A stretch of 64,000 nt of DNA from positions 1,922,001-1,986,000 of the forward strand of contig JACAXG010000055.1 in NCBI GenBank assembly GCA_018881555.1, in the 5' to 3' direction. Below are positions 15,001 through 55,186 of this stretch, one piece after another (position 1 is the stretch's first letter; the number at the start of each line of letters is the position of its first letter). Under the pieces are notes generated by a model. The model ran no database searches, had not been told where the DNA came from, and saw only the letters and a list, made by a program, of their open reading frames with translations. The position numbers and the translations under genes were made by a program. This stretch comes from Amblyornis subalaris. Lineage: Eukaryota > Chordata > Aves > Passeriformes > Ptilonorhynchidae.

Positions 15001-18000
15001 GATAAGGAAGTTTAGAAACACAAATTCCAAGATTTCCTCCTGCTTCAACCTTACTGAGTGAAAATAATTTGTTTAAAATAAACAAAAAAGCCAAGTTCCA
15101 AAGCATTTCTAGAGATGTAAGTCATACACCTAGAACAGTCCCTGTGGTTTTGGAGTTGGCCAGCAGTGGTGTTCTGGGTCATAGAAACATTAAAGTTGGA
15201 AAAGACCTCTGAAATCACTGAGTCCAACCATTAATCCTGCACTGCCAAGTCCACCACTACAGGCAAGAGGGAAATGTTATTCATTTGAGTTTACTCGCTT
15301 ATCTGGGGGCAAAAATGAGCAGCTGAAGAAACTGATATCCTGGATCAAATCAATAAATGTCCTGCTGTCAGAGCAAGCACATTAGAATCCAGATTTTCCA
15401 ACTGCTGTTGGTGCCTTAGGGAGATGGCTCCATGGCACACCAGTTTATCCCAGGAATGGAGCCACCTCCACAGGTTCATCTGTACGTGCTGCTATACGTG
15501 TCACATTTTGTCACCAGCTGGCATGGCAGCCAAATGTTTGTCAGCAGCATTCCCACCCTGCTTCTACCTAGGGGCAAGTTACACTAATGTGATTTACTGA
15601 TGCAGTTTTCTAAAATGGAAAAGGAACTTCTCCAGCTGTTTGGTCACTGACAATTCCTTAAGATCCTAATACAGCATAACAAATAGTTTCTGATGATCAA
15701 GTAGATTGAGAGAGTATCTACCAAAAGAGATCAACTGCTTACCTTTAGTTATGCATGTAAAATAATCATTATCACCTTCTCCTATCTGTTCCCCTGCAGC
15801 TTTTCGCTTGTCTGGATGATGTTTCAAAACCATGGATTTATCTAGCAAATAAATGCATTACAGTTAGAAATGCTTCATCAAACACAGTTTCAAACTATAA
15901 AGTAATACAATAATTCCAATTGACATTTCTCTAATTTGATACTTAAATAAAGAACCAAACCCTCAGATCTGGAAGAAAACAGGAGTTATTGAATTTTCTT
16001 TGATTTAACACTATAGCTAGAATTAAAATGATTCCATCTTTCCTGGGACATAAAATAACCACAACTCGGAAACTCTATTCCACCTCAACATCTGAAGAAG
16101 TCTCTGAGACTTATTCTAATATTACGCCTAGCAAAGTGCTTCAGTATCTGTAAGTGTACAGTTAGCTTCAAAACTGAAAAAGTAAAGAGAAAAATAATTA
16201 ATGTAATTTTAGCTGTTATTTCTAATGAAAAACAAAGTAATTCACATACAATTTTTATTTTATTCTATCCCTTTACTGAAGTTCTGAACACAATCCAAGA
16301 CGAAATGTAGTAAAAAAACTACAGCCACAAGCCTGTGAAGACTGCTGCACTTACCCATGGGTAATGTTAAGCACACAACAAACTTTGGGTCAAATTCTCT
16401 CTCTGCTTAGGCCTTGAATCCTAAGACACAGCTAGCACATACAGAATAGCTACTGAAGGTGATACCAAGGTTGTCTTAGTGCTTAAGAGGTAAAACCAGA
16501 TTTTAGACCGACTTCTTTGCCAGAAGGTCTTGCTGCATTGCCATACAACACACACTGTACCTTCTTGGCTCTCACCAGAGAGAAGATACCATGCAAGGAG
16601 TTACAGCAACCTGCCTTTTGAGAAACAAATCAGAATCCCTCTTAAAAACAGGAAGGCACAGCATACACTGGTGGGAAAGACTCACATCTCTACAGCACCA
16701 TGCAACAACTGAGTGCTGNCAGAGTTCTGAAAACAGAGGCTCTGGTTCTTGCTCAAAGATCAGTGAGACCACTGACCACCTCCACAAGGGATGCTGCTCT
16801 GTGCCATAGCAGCACATGCTCCACTTTGGTGCTGTTAACCAGCATGTGCCCAAGGCAACATGATTTCCTGTGTAAGTTGGTGATTCACTAATTTCCACCC
16901 ATTTTCATTTGGAAGTATCTGGGGACACTAATTCTACTCACCATACAGGCAATTGTTCACAAGATCAACTCACAAACCTGCCAGCTTATCTCCTAGAGGC
17001 TACTGAACAATCTTCAGAGTCCTTTTAAATTTTGCTCCACTAAATATTTGCATCCTTCTTGCAAAGTCAGGCACATGTCTGCTTTCCAGAAAAAAAGTTC
17101 TGAAGCCCAACATACTCCTTCACATGCAAGTACCAACCCCCCAAACACCTGCATGCACTCCCAAATCATGTTGTGATTTACAACACAGACCCATGACATC
17201 ATTAAGCAGCACACTGGCACACCCGGGTTCTGTTGTCTACTCACCCAAAATGTCAAGGAAACTTAACCTCACAAGTTAACCTCATTTTTAATGGCCTGGT
17301 AACATCCCAGAGATTCCGCCACAGAACTCTGCAGTTTTCAAATGGCAAAATGACCAAAGAAGAGCAAAACTGAGCTTCTCAGTGGCCTGAGTAACTTCTG
17401 GTTACTTGAATACCTGAAAAATCACCAGCTACTTCTCCATTCCCATGCAACACTTGCTCTAATCTGACTGATAACAGCAAAGGTTTCTTACACATTAAGC
17501 AGCAGTAATGTGGCAGCTCAACACTGTCAGGGGGCTGCAAGAGAACCTCTGGGAACATGCAGGGCAGGGACAGCTCTATTCCTCTGCCTTTCAGTGAGCC
17601 TGCTGCAGACTCAAAAATATAGAAATGCAGTTACAGTCTCAAGGCTGTTGACAAAAAACACAGGCAAGGAAGCAGAGATGTGAAATTTTTTAATTCCTAG
17701 ATTTAGGCCTCAGGATTTCAGAGCTGTGATACAAATTAAAAGGCTGGTAAGCAACACAAATAAAACTTTTAGGCCTGTGAAACAGAAAAAAGCTTGTTCA
17801 TGACACGCAGGTATTTTCACATGGAAAACAATTGTGTACCTCTGAAAAAAATGTTATGCTTATGAAGGAAAGATACTTACGAGCTGCTTTGATCTGTTTC
17901 TGAGTAGCCCTGTATCGCATATTTCCCAAGCCAAGAACTGCATAATGGTCTTGATTCTGAGAGAAAAGAATCACATAATAAACACTGATAAATACAACCT

Positions 18001-19314
18001 AAAACACCATAACACATGCAGAAAACCAGTTCTCTCCATCTCTTAAAGGCAAGAGGGAGAATTCTTCCCTTTCTCAATAGATGTTGGGAAAAGGTTATAA
18101 CTATTGAATAACCAAATACCAGTAAATTAAGCCACTGCTAAAGAAATTCAAGTAGCTTAACCTAAATTGGATTGGAACACTAGAAGATACAGTTATTGGA
18201 AAACTGCATTGCTGTCTTTAATAGTAAGAGTGCCAATGTAACTCCAGAATAAGGGAGATGGTGACAGGGAGAAGAGACACTTTTAACACTTTCAGACAGT
18301 AAAATAAAAAGCAGCAGCTCAAAACTAAGATTTTACCCTGATGTGTTTGCCTTCACAAAGCAGATATAATGCTAAGGGACACAAAGCATTTCATATGGAG
18401 GTGGGAAGGGAAGAGGAAGGGGATCTTTAGCAGCTAGGAATGGCAGAGAACTTTGATGAGCAAAAACAGTTAACACTAATCTGCAACAACTGAATACCTT
18501 CCAGTCCTTCGGGTCAAGGGTTTTTAACATAGGATAGTCTTCAAGCTGCAGTTCTTCATCCCCTGATTCCTCAGAAAGTTCCTTCTCATCTTCTAGCTCC
18601 TGGAAAGAGGCAGAAACATTTATGTTTCTCCTCTTAATAAATGCTTCAAACCATCTTCCCACAGGTTCCACTTGACAGAGTACTGACGCTATAAGCAAAA
18701 ACATAAAAGCAACTTCACCTTCTGTGGTTTACTTTTTTTTTCTGTAATTAAGCCCCATCAAAACCCACAAAAGAAGTTCATCACACAAGGTTACAGATCG
18801 CCAAATCTTCTCGTTGTCTCCATAAACACCAGAGTGCAAGAACCAGCACACGTGCCCATCGGACNGGACTTCCCAACGCTTCGCTGTGCTCTCGCATCTT
18901 GAAAAGTGCTTCAAGTTAAAGGAACGCACGTGTTAAACGATATTAAATACAGTCCTATTGGCAACCGACGAGACAACCAGGGCAGCAACATGAAATTTGG
19001 ATTGATCTTCCCTGCCTTCCCGCTCCCCCTTCCCAGGCCACTCCCTCCGGCAGCGAACCCAGACTTGTTGCTCGCACACGGGCTGAAACGAGCGCCGGGC
19101 AAGGCACAGCACGCGAGACGGAGACAATTAAAGTCAAATACACAAGGAAGTTCNTCGAAACCGGCCGATTTCCCAACTCCAGCGCCCGGGCGGGCGCTCC
19201 AGAGAAGCTTTTCCCCGGCGCAGGCCCTGCTGGCCCGCGGTACCTACCGGCCGAGAGCGGCCTGGTGACGGCCGAGCGCTGCCCGTCCCGCGCGGGGCCG
19301 CGCAGCAGCGCCAT
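2620..19314 (-). CDS. DNAJC2: DnaJ homolog subfamily C member 2 (MPP11 / zuotin-related factor 1), complete, 17 coding exons
   Basis: Coding exons in transcript order: 19314-19248, 18688-18498, 17956-17881, 15841-15743, 13477-13336, 12167-12087, 11354-11289, 9490-9399, 9297-9176, 8339-8190, 7887-7799, 7712-7643, 6057-5873, 4800-4700, 3739-3632, 3367-3213, 2694-2620. They total 1869 nt, or 622 residues (human about 621), with every phase closing. The protein is the zuotin/MPP11 J-protein. With HSPA14 it forms the ribosome-associated complex that recruits Hsp70 to nascent chains. The family also acts in the nucleus, where it binds ubiquitinated H2A. Order: N-terminal segment, J domain with HPD at about 120-122, a long Lys/Glu-rich charged helix (about 250-370), a Gly-rich linker, and SANT repeats beginning near residues 452 and 552. 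The start chosen (19314) has a strong CC-ATGG context and matches family length. An upstream in-frame ATG exists at 19395. Confidence 0.97.
10087..10144 (+). repeat. CR1 LINE 3' fragment (short, degraded)
   Basis: Inside a DNAJC2 intron. The pattern GGTTGGA-ACTAGGTGACC followed by CCTTCCA-CCCAAACCA is the terminal CR1 signature, in sense orientation and with several point changes. Only about 58 bases are recognisable. Confidence 0.7.
14431..14470. repeat. Short tandem duplication of about 20 bp
   Basis: Two adjacent imperfect copies share the core TTAAGAGAT and flanking C-rich bases: CCATTTAAGAGATGCCCCTT followed by CCACTTAAGAGATCCCCAGT. They lie in a GC-richer part of a DNAJC2 intron. No function is evident. 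Confidence 0.6.
14916..14972. repeat. (ATATC)11 pentanucleotide microsatellite
   Basis: Eleven uninterrupted ATATC units (14916-14970) in the DNAJC2 intron between exons 13336-13477 and 15743-15841. The array is perfect, which suggests recent expansion and likely length polymorphism. Confidence 0.95.
15180..15262 (-). repeat. CR1 LINE 3' fragment (antisense on + strand)
   Basis: The block has CATAGAAACATTAAAGTTGG, then AAAAGACCTCTGAAATCA, then GAGTCCAACCATTAATCCTG. This is the reverse complement of the CR1 3' terminus, as commonly seen in birds. It lies in a DNAJC2 intron. Only the last 80 or so bases of the element remain, typical of 5' truncation. Confidence 0.85.
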
Positions 19315-19661
19315 GGCCGCGGCCTGGGCCTGCCGCGGGACCGGCGCGTGGGGCGCCCACAGCGCTTCCGGGGCGGCGGCGGCGTGCGGCGCCATAAGCG
19401 GCCCGGCCAGCCTGGCCCGGGCCCCGCGGGCTCTGCCGCGCCCCCGCCGTCCCCGCGCCGCCCCCGCGGCCGGAGCGGCTCCCGCGGGGCGGGACCGGAG
19501 GCGACGCCCGGGGCCGCGGGATGGACCGGCGGCGCCGCGCGGAACCCTTGGCGGCGGCCGCGGCGCCGGGGGGAAGGAGATGCCGGTGCGCGGGCCGCGG
19601 TGCACCCTGGTTTGTGTCCCGGGCGGAAGCGGCGGGGTGCTGCGTAAGGCGGGCGGGCGCG
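19170..19661. promoter_or_regulatory. CpG-rich divergent promoter between DNAJC2 and PSMC2
   Basis: The DNAJC2 (-) and PSMC2 (+) start codons are 347 bp apart, head to head. The interval and flanks are very G+C rich and dense in CpG, unlike the AT-rich surroundings. No TATA box is apparent. Ets-like cores occur as GCGCTTCCGG near 19362-19371 and GGGCGGAAGC near 19621-19630, and GC-box-like GGGCGGG elements lie near 19650. The island also spans both first exons. Transcription start sites cannot be placed from sequence alone. Housekeeping expression of both genes fits this type of promoter. Confidence 0.85.
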
Positions 19662-28579
<8,918 letters not shown>

Positions 28580-28669
28580 TTCCTGGGAATGTTTTTCCTG
28601 TTCCTCTTAAACTCTCTTTAGAACAGAAATCCAAGTGTAGTGATTAATGTTTTGTTTGTGGAAGCTAGA

Positions 28670-28675
28670 AATAAA
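28670..28675 (+). terminator. PSMC2: Poly(A) signal of PSMC2 (AATAAA)
   Basis: A canonical AATAAA 91 bases after the TAA stop. A GT-rich stretch (GTTCATTGTGAGTGTTC) follows about 20-40 bases later, as expected of a cleavage-stimulation element. It predicts a 3'UTR of roughly 110 bases. Confidence 0.85.
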
Positions 28676-28699
28676 TGGAGTACTCCAAACACGAGGTCT

Positions 28700-30645
28700 A
28701 TGTTCATTGTGAGTGTTCTACAACTGTGGAGTATTCCTGCTGTAGGGAAAAAACCTCAGTGAGGTTACAGTAGCATGGCCCAAACCACAGATAATTTAAA
28801 ATCAGATACCTGGACAATGTTAGACATCCCAAGTTTGGATCTCTGGTCACCATTTACACCCCAAAACTTGAAATCTGAGCCGTAGAGGTGCTGAAAGACC
28901 CCTAAGTGATTCCGGTGTTTCTGGGTGTACTGTAAAATGCTTGTGTGATGCTCAGCACCGAGGTGTAGGTGTGTCCCAAGAAAACACAGGAGCTGCCATG
29001 GGAAGGCATGTGTAGTGGTCTGAGTCATTGCCCAGTTTAGGGAGAACGTGAAGGGACATTTTTTGCCCTCTCTTGGTGAATGCTCCAGTACCATCACAAC
29101 GTGCTTTTTTAATCTTCAGTGGTATTTTTCATCCCTTTTGCTGAGATTCTTTGTTTCTTACAAAACAGTGGGTCAAGGATGAAAAAGGTGCAATTTCTTA
29201 GCATGAAGGGAAGGAAGATTCCTTTTCCCTGATCCTGCACTTAAAGAGTTTGACATCAGTCTAGTGTGAGCACTGATACATTGTGTGACTTGTCTGAGAT
29301 GCTGCTGTGCACCAAGGATGACCCTGATGGGAGTCAGGGCTGAGAGCTCTTGGCCACAGGCANCATTAAAAGGTTGATCCTCATTTATCTGACATGTTCC
29401 TGTAGAGCTGAGTGTGGTCAATAAAAAGCTAAAGCCTTTCATTTTCCTTTTTTCCTAGTAGTATATTAAGTTCAGGGGGAAGAGGTGGAAGAGCTTAAAG
29501 AAATACCTGAGCGAAAAAATTGCTTTTGGGAAGTGCTTTGTGCTGGAAGTGAGAGAAGTGGTGGTGTCAGTTGTACCAAAATCAGACCCAGCAATTGTTC
29601 AAGCTTAGATTGAGAAGCCACTTCTATTTTTTTTTGAAAGGGGAAGTGTGCAATGGGCAGAGAGTGTATGCAGCACACGGACTAGGTTAGGATTTTGGTT
29701 GGTGTCAGTATCTTGATATGCAAACTCAGGCAATCTCAATGGTTATGTGTCATTTTAGGAAGAACATTTTGGGGTAGGATGCAAGTTTATTGGTGGGACA
29801 GAATGTTTTTCATTTTCAGAAAGCAGCAATGCCAGTATTTACCAGGAGCAGCACCTGAAATCAAGTGTACCTTCTACTTGAGAAGGCTAAGTGAAGTATG
29901 GAGAGAGTTTGGGTCTTACCAGGTATCCTGAGTTATTATCATTATTCTTGCAAAGAAAGGGGGGGAGAGGAGTATGACCCTGATTATTAAAAGGTACTGA
30001 CCCAGACTTAGACTATCCAGTGCCAGCTGCTGTGGTGGGGCTTCAGCAGCGAGGCAGGGGAGGCACACCCCTGTCCCTGTAGACAAACTGGAGCTGTGTT
30101 ACAAGGTTAGAGGACTTGGGTTTGTTTAGGCACTGACAAGCCTAAGGAAGGATTTAACTTTTAGAGAGAGGTCTGTTAATGAGTGCAGGAAAGAGGAAGT
30201 GGGTTCCCTTTCCAGGGGCTGGCTCAGGCTGACAGGAGGAACCAGTGCTTCAGCTGGTGGCAGCAAAGCACAGGAAGAGATAAGCAAAAGCTGCCAGATT
30301 TTGTTCTACTGGATGTGTTACCAGCACTGCTGGTGGGTTCCAGACTTTGGGATGTGAGACTTTCTTGGGCAAAGGTTTTCAGTCCAGCATTTCAGCAGCT
30401 CTCCAGGAAGTGCAACTGTTAATGCCAGGATGGGAGATACAGCTTTAGTTGTATCCCTGTGGGGTCTGGCACCGAGAGGGCTCCATGGGGGTGCAGGAGC
30501 CACGAGTGAAGAGCAGGAAGCAGCACAGCCAGGAAGACCTGCCTGGAGGTGGAAATGCTGCCTGGCCCATCCCTTGGCAACAGACACTTGTATCTGGGGC
30601 CCTCAGCTTTTTCCTCATACAGAGTCTCACCAAGACAAAGTGGAA
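28700..30645. other. Intergenic region between convergent PSMC2 and SLC26A5
   Basis: About 1.95 kb with no ORF showing homology I recognise, no clear transposon and no RNA gene. G+C rises in 30.0-30.6 kb. Short ORFs here lack splice-site and codon-bias support. It separates the PSMC2 poly(A) site from the SLC26A5 poly(A) site, so the two 3' ends do not overlap. Confidence 0.6.
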
Positions 30646-30649
30646 AATT

Positions 30650-32322
30650 TTGACAAGTGACATAACTTTATTTTGGAAGTTGACAGGGTTTCAATGTGAA
30701 CTGAAGAGGCTACAGAGTTAAAAACTGAAGCTGCGACAAGCTGAAAGTAGAAAAATATACTGTATGTAGATACAAAGGCTTGTTGGACTGGTTAACATTA
30801 TAAAATGTACCAAAAGTTGTTTAAATAAGCACATGTCTTGACATGCATGCACTTCATCCTTTGAACTCCAGCTAAGCAGCAATTTCTGATGCAGAAAGCT
30901 TCCCATCCCTACTGGCAGGGGAGTCTGAGGAAATAAAGCATCTTCCTCGACTTCCCTGGTTCTTGGGAAACAGTTTACCTGAAGCAAGCCCTAACTGCAC
31001 CAGAGCCTGAAGTAAAACAAGAGTATTACATTCTGTGATCAGAGGTGAGGAAGGTGTCTGAATTCCCTTACGCACAGAACCTGTGATTTGAGGGTGCTGA
31101 ATGAAATGTCACTGATGCCCCAGTTCCCCTGTGCTGTCAAAATAACCTACAGAGAAACACTTTGGGGTTCCTGCCTCTGCTGATCTTCATCTGACTTGTG
31201 AGGGAAACAGGGGCATTGATGATTTCTTTTGCATGATTTCAATTTTCATGGTTTTCATCTCACACCTGAAGTGAGGCAGTACCACAGTGGCCAGGCTGAC
31301 AATAGAAAAAGAAACCCCACACTACTGTTTCTTTTAAAAAACCGAAACCTGTAACATTTTTGAGTTCTATTGAACTCTATTTCTCAAAGCACTTAAAAGC
31401 TGAGGCAGAAGCAGCACTACTGGTAGGAAGATGGGCAACAGAGAAGTACCCTTTTTTTTTTTTTTACCACTGAGACTAGACCTTGTTTACATTTTCATTC
31501 CAGCTTAAGAGACTGCATTTAGGGCATCAGTTCTTAATTTAAATAGGCTTCACTCCTGCCTTAAACCAGTTTTGTCTTAAAACTTTAAAGCTAAATCAAG
31601 TTTAGCTTAAAATCAACCGTGTTCTTTTCTAGAAAGCCAAACCAGGTTTTGGCAGTGAAAGAACCATACAGATAATATAATAATTAAACAGTGAGTTTCT
31701 GACTCAAAGTTCACTTAGAGCAAAAATGAAGAGCTGAGTATAGCTGAGACAGGTTAGATATTTTTAAAAAAATAACTGTACCATCCAGGTTTAAAAACAA
31801 CAGCAGCTAAATGCCACCAGAGTAAATTCATTAATCCAGCTGGCAGATTATTATAAATTGTACAAATCTGTTGTAGGCAGATGTTGACATCAGGCTTTAA
31901 AAGTCATCTAAGAAAGTTCTTTAAAGACACTGGTACAGTGTATTGCACTTGCAGAACAGTTACTTCCTGCAAGATCCCACTCGTAGTGAGTTAAAGTGCC
32001 CATTTTCTCAACAGGAATAGGAATGTCACCTTGTCTTGTCTACCAGATTCTGATTGCAGCAGAATACACTGAATTTACTTTTCTTGCATAATTTTGTGCT
32101 TGTGTATTATTGGAAGGCTATACCCTGATTGAAGGAAAAAATTCAAGAGCATGAAGGCTTCCAATTCCTTANCCACTCTTCCTACAAAAAATAAGCACCA
32201 CCCTATACCCGTAGATACAAACAGCCTTAGGCTCTCTTCAAACTGTGCAAATTAAATATTCAGAAAGAGTCTCCATCAGCATAAATCTGGCTTCCATTCT
32301 GCTNGATGCCACTCTTAAAAGG
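30650..32322 (-). other. SLC26A5: SLC26A5 3' untranslated region (inferred)
   Basis: Non-coding sequence between the prestin stop codon and the first AATAAA on the minus strand. It is AT-rich, contains a 15-base poly-T/A run near 31452-31466 and has no credible ORF. Its extent depends on use of the signal at 30667-30672. Confidence 0.5.
30667..30672 (-). terminator. SLC26A5: Poly(A) signal of SLC26A5 (AATAAA)
   Basis: Minus-strand AATAAA lying 1.65 kb beyond the SLC26A5 stop codon. It is the first canonical hexamer I find on that strand after the stop. On this reading the 3'UTR spans about 30650-32322. Confidence 0.6.
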
Positions 32323-52125
<19,803 letters not shown>

Positions 52126-52188
52126 AGTTGATCTCACAGAGCAGCAGTCAAGGAGGAACAGTTCCAGAGTCTTCACTGAAAAACCTGG
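52126..52188 (-). other. SLC26A5: 5'UTR part of the first coding exon of SLC26A5
   Basis: The minus-strand sequence TTTGTCTGCAG ends at 52189 and makes a good 3' splice site, so the exon starts at 52188. Translation begins 63 bases later. This implies at least one upstream non-coding exon. Confidence 0.7.
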
Positions 52189-53504
52189 CTGCAGACAAAG
52201 TAAGTTTGGTCACCTTTTTAACCTCAGATTTGGCATTTCTTTTCAAATAATGTATTTTGACAAACTAGAGACAAGAACTGTGATTGCAGTCTAATTAAAT
52301 AGTCTGTACACCAGTAAGAAAATAAATCACACTCAGTCTTTAGTACATGNAAGCTATTAATTTATGCTTCTCTTGGCTAAAAAAGCTTTTGCACTAATTA
52401 CTCTGTAAATAATAGCTGAAACAAAGTAGGAAGGTTGTATGCACGCTTATCTGGATTTTCCCTCAGTTTTTAAAGAATATGTCACTGTTGGAGGGGGATT
52501 GCTTTATNGCTGAGTTACTTCCTGCTTACTCACAAACTGGCATGTCCATTTTCAAAAGATAGAACTCTGACTTTAACACTGAGAAACCCACTTCTTTCTT
52601 CCAGATAGTCAGTTGCTTCCTGCATCCATCCACCTGCTTTCTCCTCGGTTTCAGAGGCTTCTTTTTCCAGACAGCATCTCAAGGATGCAGAAACTACTNT
52701 CAAACAGTTCTTATTTCAATGGATGTGCCACTTACTGCTATTCTCAATCTGCACCCACTAAAACAGGAATCAGGAGATGTGCACAGTTTTAAAACTAGCC
52801 AGAAGGTTTGTAAAGATCTATTTGTCTGTCTGATTCAGCGCCATAAACATCTTAACATGTTTAGGAGACACTCTGCTAATTCCTTTGCCCCATGTTTGCT
52901 GCTTTTAGAAATATTGGGCAAGAAACATAACTCCAAATTATGAGCAAAGTGACAGGACTGCTATATCGTTAAGCAGAGATGCTGGCTAGTGCTACATTCG
53001 ATGACAGAACGTGAGTGCAATGGGAAACAGAGCCATAATTGTGAACAAGGCCCTTGGGCTCAAGTCCAGCAAGTCACTTAAGCATGTGTTTGCTTTCAAC
53101 CAAGTGAGCTAACCCAGGGGTGTTCAGTTTTCAGCTGTACATCAATACTTTTCTAGGAAAGGGTTACCATGCAGAAATTAAACAAATTTCTACCTAAACA
53201 CTCAGACAAAGCTAACCACGATTGGTCCAACATTCTGAATCAGCAAACACAGTCTGACCAGCAGCAAAATACCAATATTGCTATCTATGCCTTCAGTCTG
53301 ATGAAAGTACTGGAATTTTCCACTCAGGTCTTGGTAGTCTCTGTCTCCTAGGGCTGACACAGCCTAGCATCTCCTCAGTTTCAGCATTTTGTAAGACACA
53401 CTTTCTCTACATTGTCAGTCACAAAAGGATATTTTTACTAAAATTATAATTTTTTTATTTACCCCTCACTCTAGATTGACTTCAGCTTTATTGTGTGAAA
53501 TAAA

Positions 53505-53587
53505 GGTGATCCTGCTTGAGCAGGGAGGTTGTAATCTCTGATCTCCAGAAGTCCCTTCAAGCCTCAGTCATTCTGGGATTCTATAAC
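53505..53587 (+). repeat. CR1 LINE 3' fragment
   Basis: The block reads GGTGATCCTGCTTGAGCAGG, then GAGGTTG, then TGATCTCCAGAAGTCCCTTC, then AGCCTCAGTCATTCTGGGAT. This is a CR1 3' terminus in sense orientation, of the subtype with the TTGAGCAGGGAGGTTG motif. Confidence 0.85.
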
Positions 53588-54968
53588 AGTCCCTTATGTC
53601 ATTATTCACATAGAATCTATCTTTTCCAGTAATTAATTGGTATGTTCTGGCAACACTGGCCTCCTCTACAAATTAAGAAGCAATTTTAATCAGTCTTAAA
53701 CAGAAAATCCACTCAAATCAGAACAAAAACTACAGCTGCATGCAAAAGACACAGACCAAATCAGTTCAGAGGCTTGGTTTCATCCAAATTTCTCCAGTAA
53801 AACGAGAATGTAATATGAAAGTATTTTTAGCCAAGGTTTTAAAAACATGCACCTTGCCTTCTTTCTGCTACAAAGGACAGCAACACAAAACAGAGCCCTG
53901 ATAACCCCAAACAATTCAGGTCCTGAATTTTCACATTTGAGTTTGTTAAGCCTCAAGTAGATTGGTTAATATCTGGAAGAGACACATGAGTTTGTAATGT
54001 AAATCTAGACCTGGAGAGGTCTTGAGTTCTCCAGTTCCATACACATGCTCCAACTCTTCGGGTAGTATGAGCATATACAGAACAACAGAAGTTCTGTCCT
54101 GCCTCTGTTTTTCAAGGTAAAATAAATGATACANGTGTATTTGACTTACTGAGCAAGGCTCAACTCAAAATCACTCATCCAGGTCGTGGCAAATGTTAGT
54201 TTGGAATACTACCAGAGGTCACAACCCGAGTTTCACCATCACTCAGTCTGAAGATTTTTAAACTATTGATTGAATGTTTCTGATTCTGTTTGAATAAGGA
54301 AGTTACATTGCACTGAATCATGAGAACCAGCTAACACAAAAATAAACTTGAGGCAGCATATGATAGTATCTTGTCTTTACCCTCACAGTGGATACGAGAA
54401 CATGGAAAACAAACCACATGTTGCTAAATGAGGTCGTAAATCTACCCTAAAACTACTGCTGAATATATAGTGTTCTGTTTTTCCATGTCATGTCATCAAC
54501 TTCATCTTAACAGTCCTCCATAAGCATGTTCTCTGATGGCAACCTAAAATACTGAGATGTAGATAATACAATAATGATTGAAGTCTTTAATGCCATCCCT
54601 GTCTTTTGCAAAAGCACACAGAGAGCAAGATTGAGATGCCTGTCTTTACAAAAGATGATACACATTGTCCATAGAGTAGCAAAATAGTAGCATTTCATGA
54701 CTGGTTGGATGACAAACTTCCAACACAGTTATCCAAGGCTCAGAAATTCAGTCTCGCCCTTCACTCCCAGAACGCCTGAAGAAGAGCAAAAGCAGGTACT
54801 GCCATTTTCATGTAAACAAAGCTTACTGCTATGATTTTTGAAAACTCACAGACCTTTATCCACAGGAAGAGAAAGGCAATGGTAGATAGTGGAATATTGC
54901 TCTCAGACAACCTTTGAACTTCATGGCAAGAATAAAGTTAAAAAGCTGTAAGAAACACTGCCATTAAT

Positions 54969-55186
54969 CTTATCAGCCAGATAAGAGTTGAGTTGAAGTA
55001 GTTAAAAGCCGTATGCAAAAGATTTAAGAATTGGCAATTCTTTATCTGACTGATAAAGGCCTGTCTTATGTCTTTACTGCTATTATCAAACTGAAGGTGT
55101 TAAAGAAAAAAAAAGTGAAGCAAACATGAATTTATAACGCTATCACTAATAAATTAGCACTTTCTCTTCCCAGTCTTAGCTGATAA
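54969..55186. promoter_or_regulatory. Cluster of GATA motifs including two perfect inverted pairs
   Basis: CTTATC-agcca-GATAAG (54969-54985) and CTTTATC-tgact-GATAAAG (55040-55058) are perfect palindromic GATA pairs with 5-base spacers. Further single motifs are TTATC near 55083-55087, TATC at 55141-55144 and GATAA at 55182-55186. The cluster lies about 2.9 kb upstream of the prestin start codon. Regulatory function is inferred only from motif density. Confidence 0.35.

Larger units (their letters stand above)
13336..17956 (-). other. DNAJC2: DNAJC2 exons encoding the J domain
   Basis: Exons 17956-17881, 15841-15743 and 13477-13336 encode the J domain. The first carries the entry motif DHYAVLGLG and helix II. 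The second carries the catalytic HPD loop in the context [13 protein letters not shown], which stimulates Hsp70 ATPase in this family. The third carries helix IV and the conserved [14 protein letters not shown] segment. The HPD triad is intact, so the product should be co-chaperone competent. The intervening introns contain the (ATATC)n microsatellite and a CR1 remnant. Confidence 0.93.
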
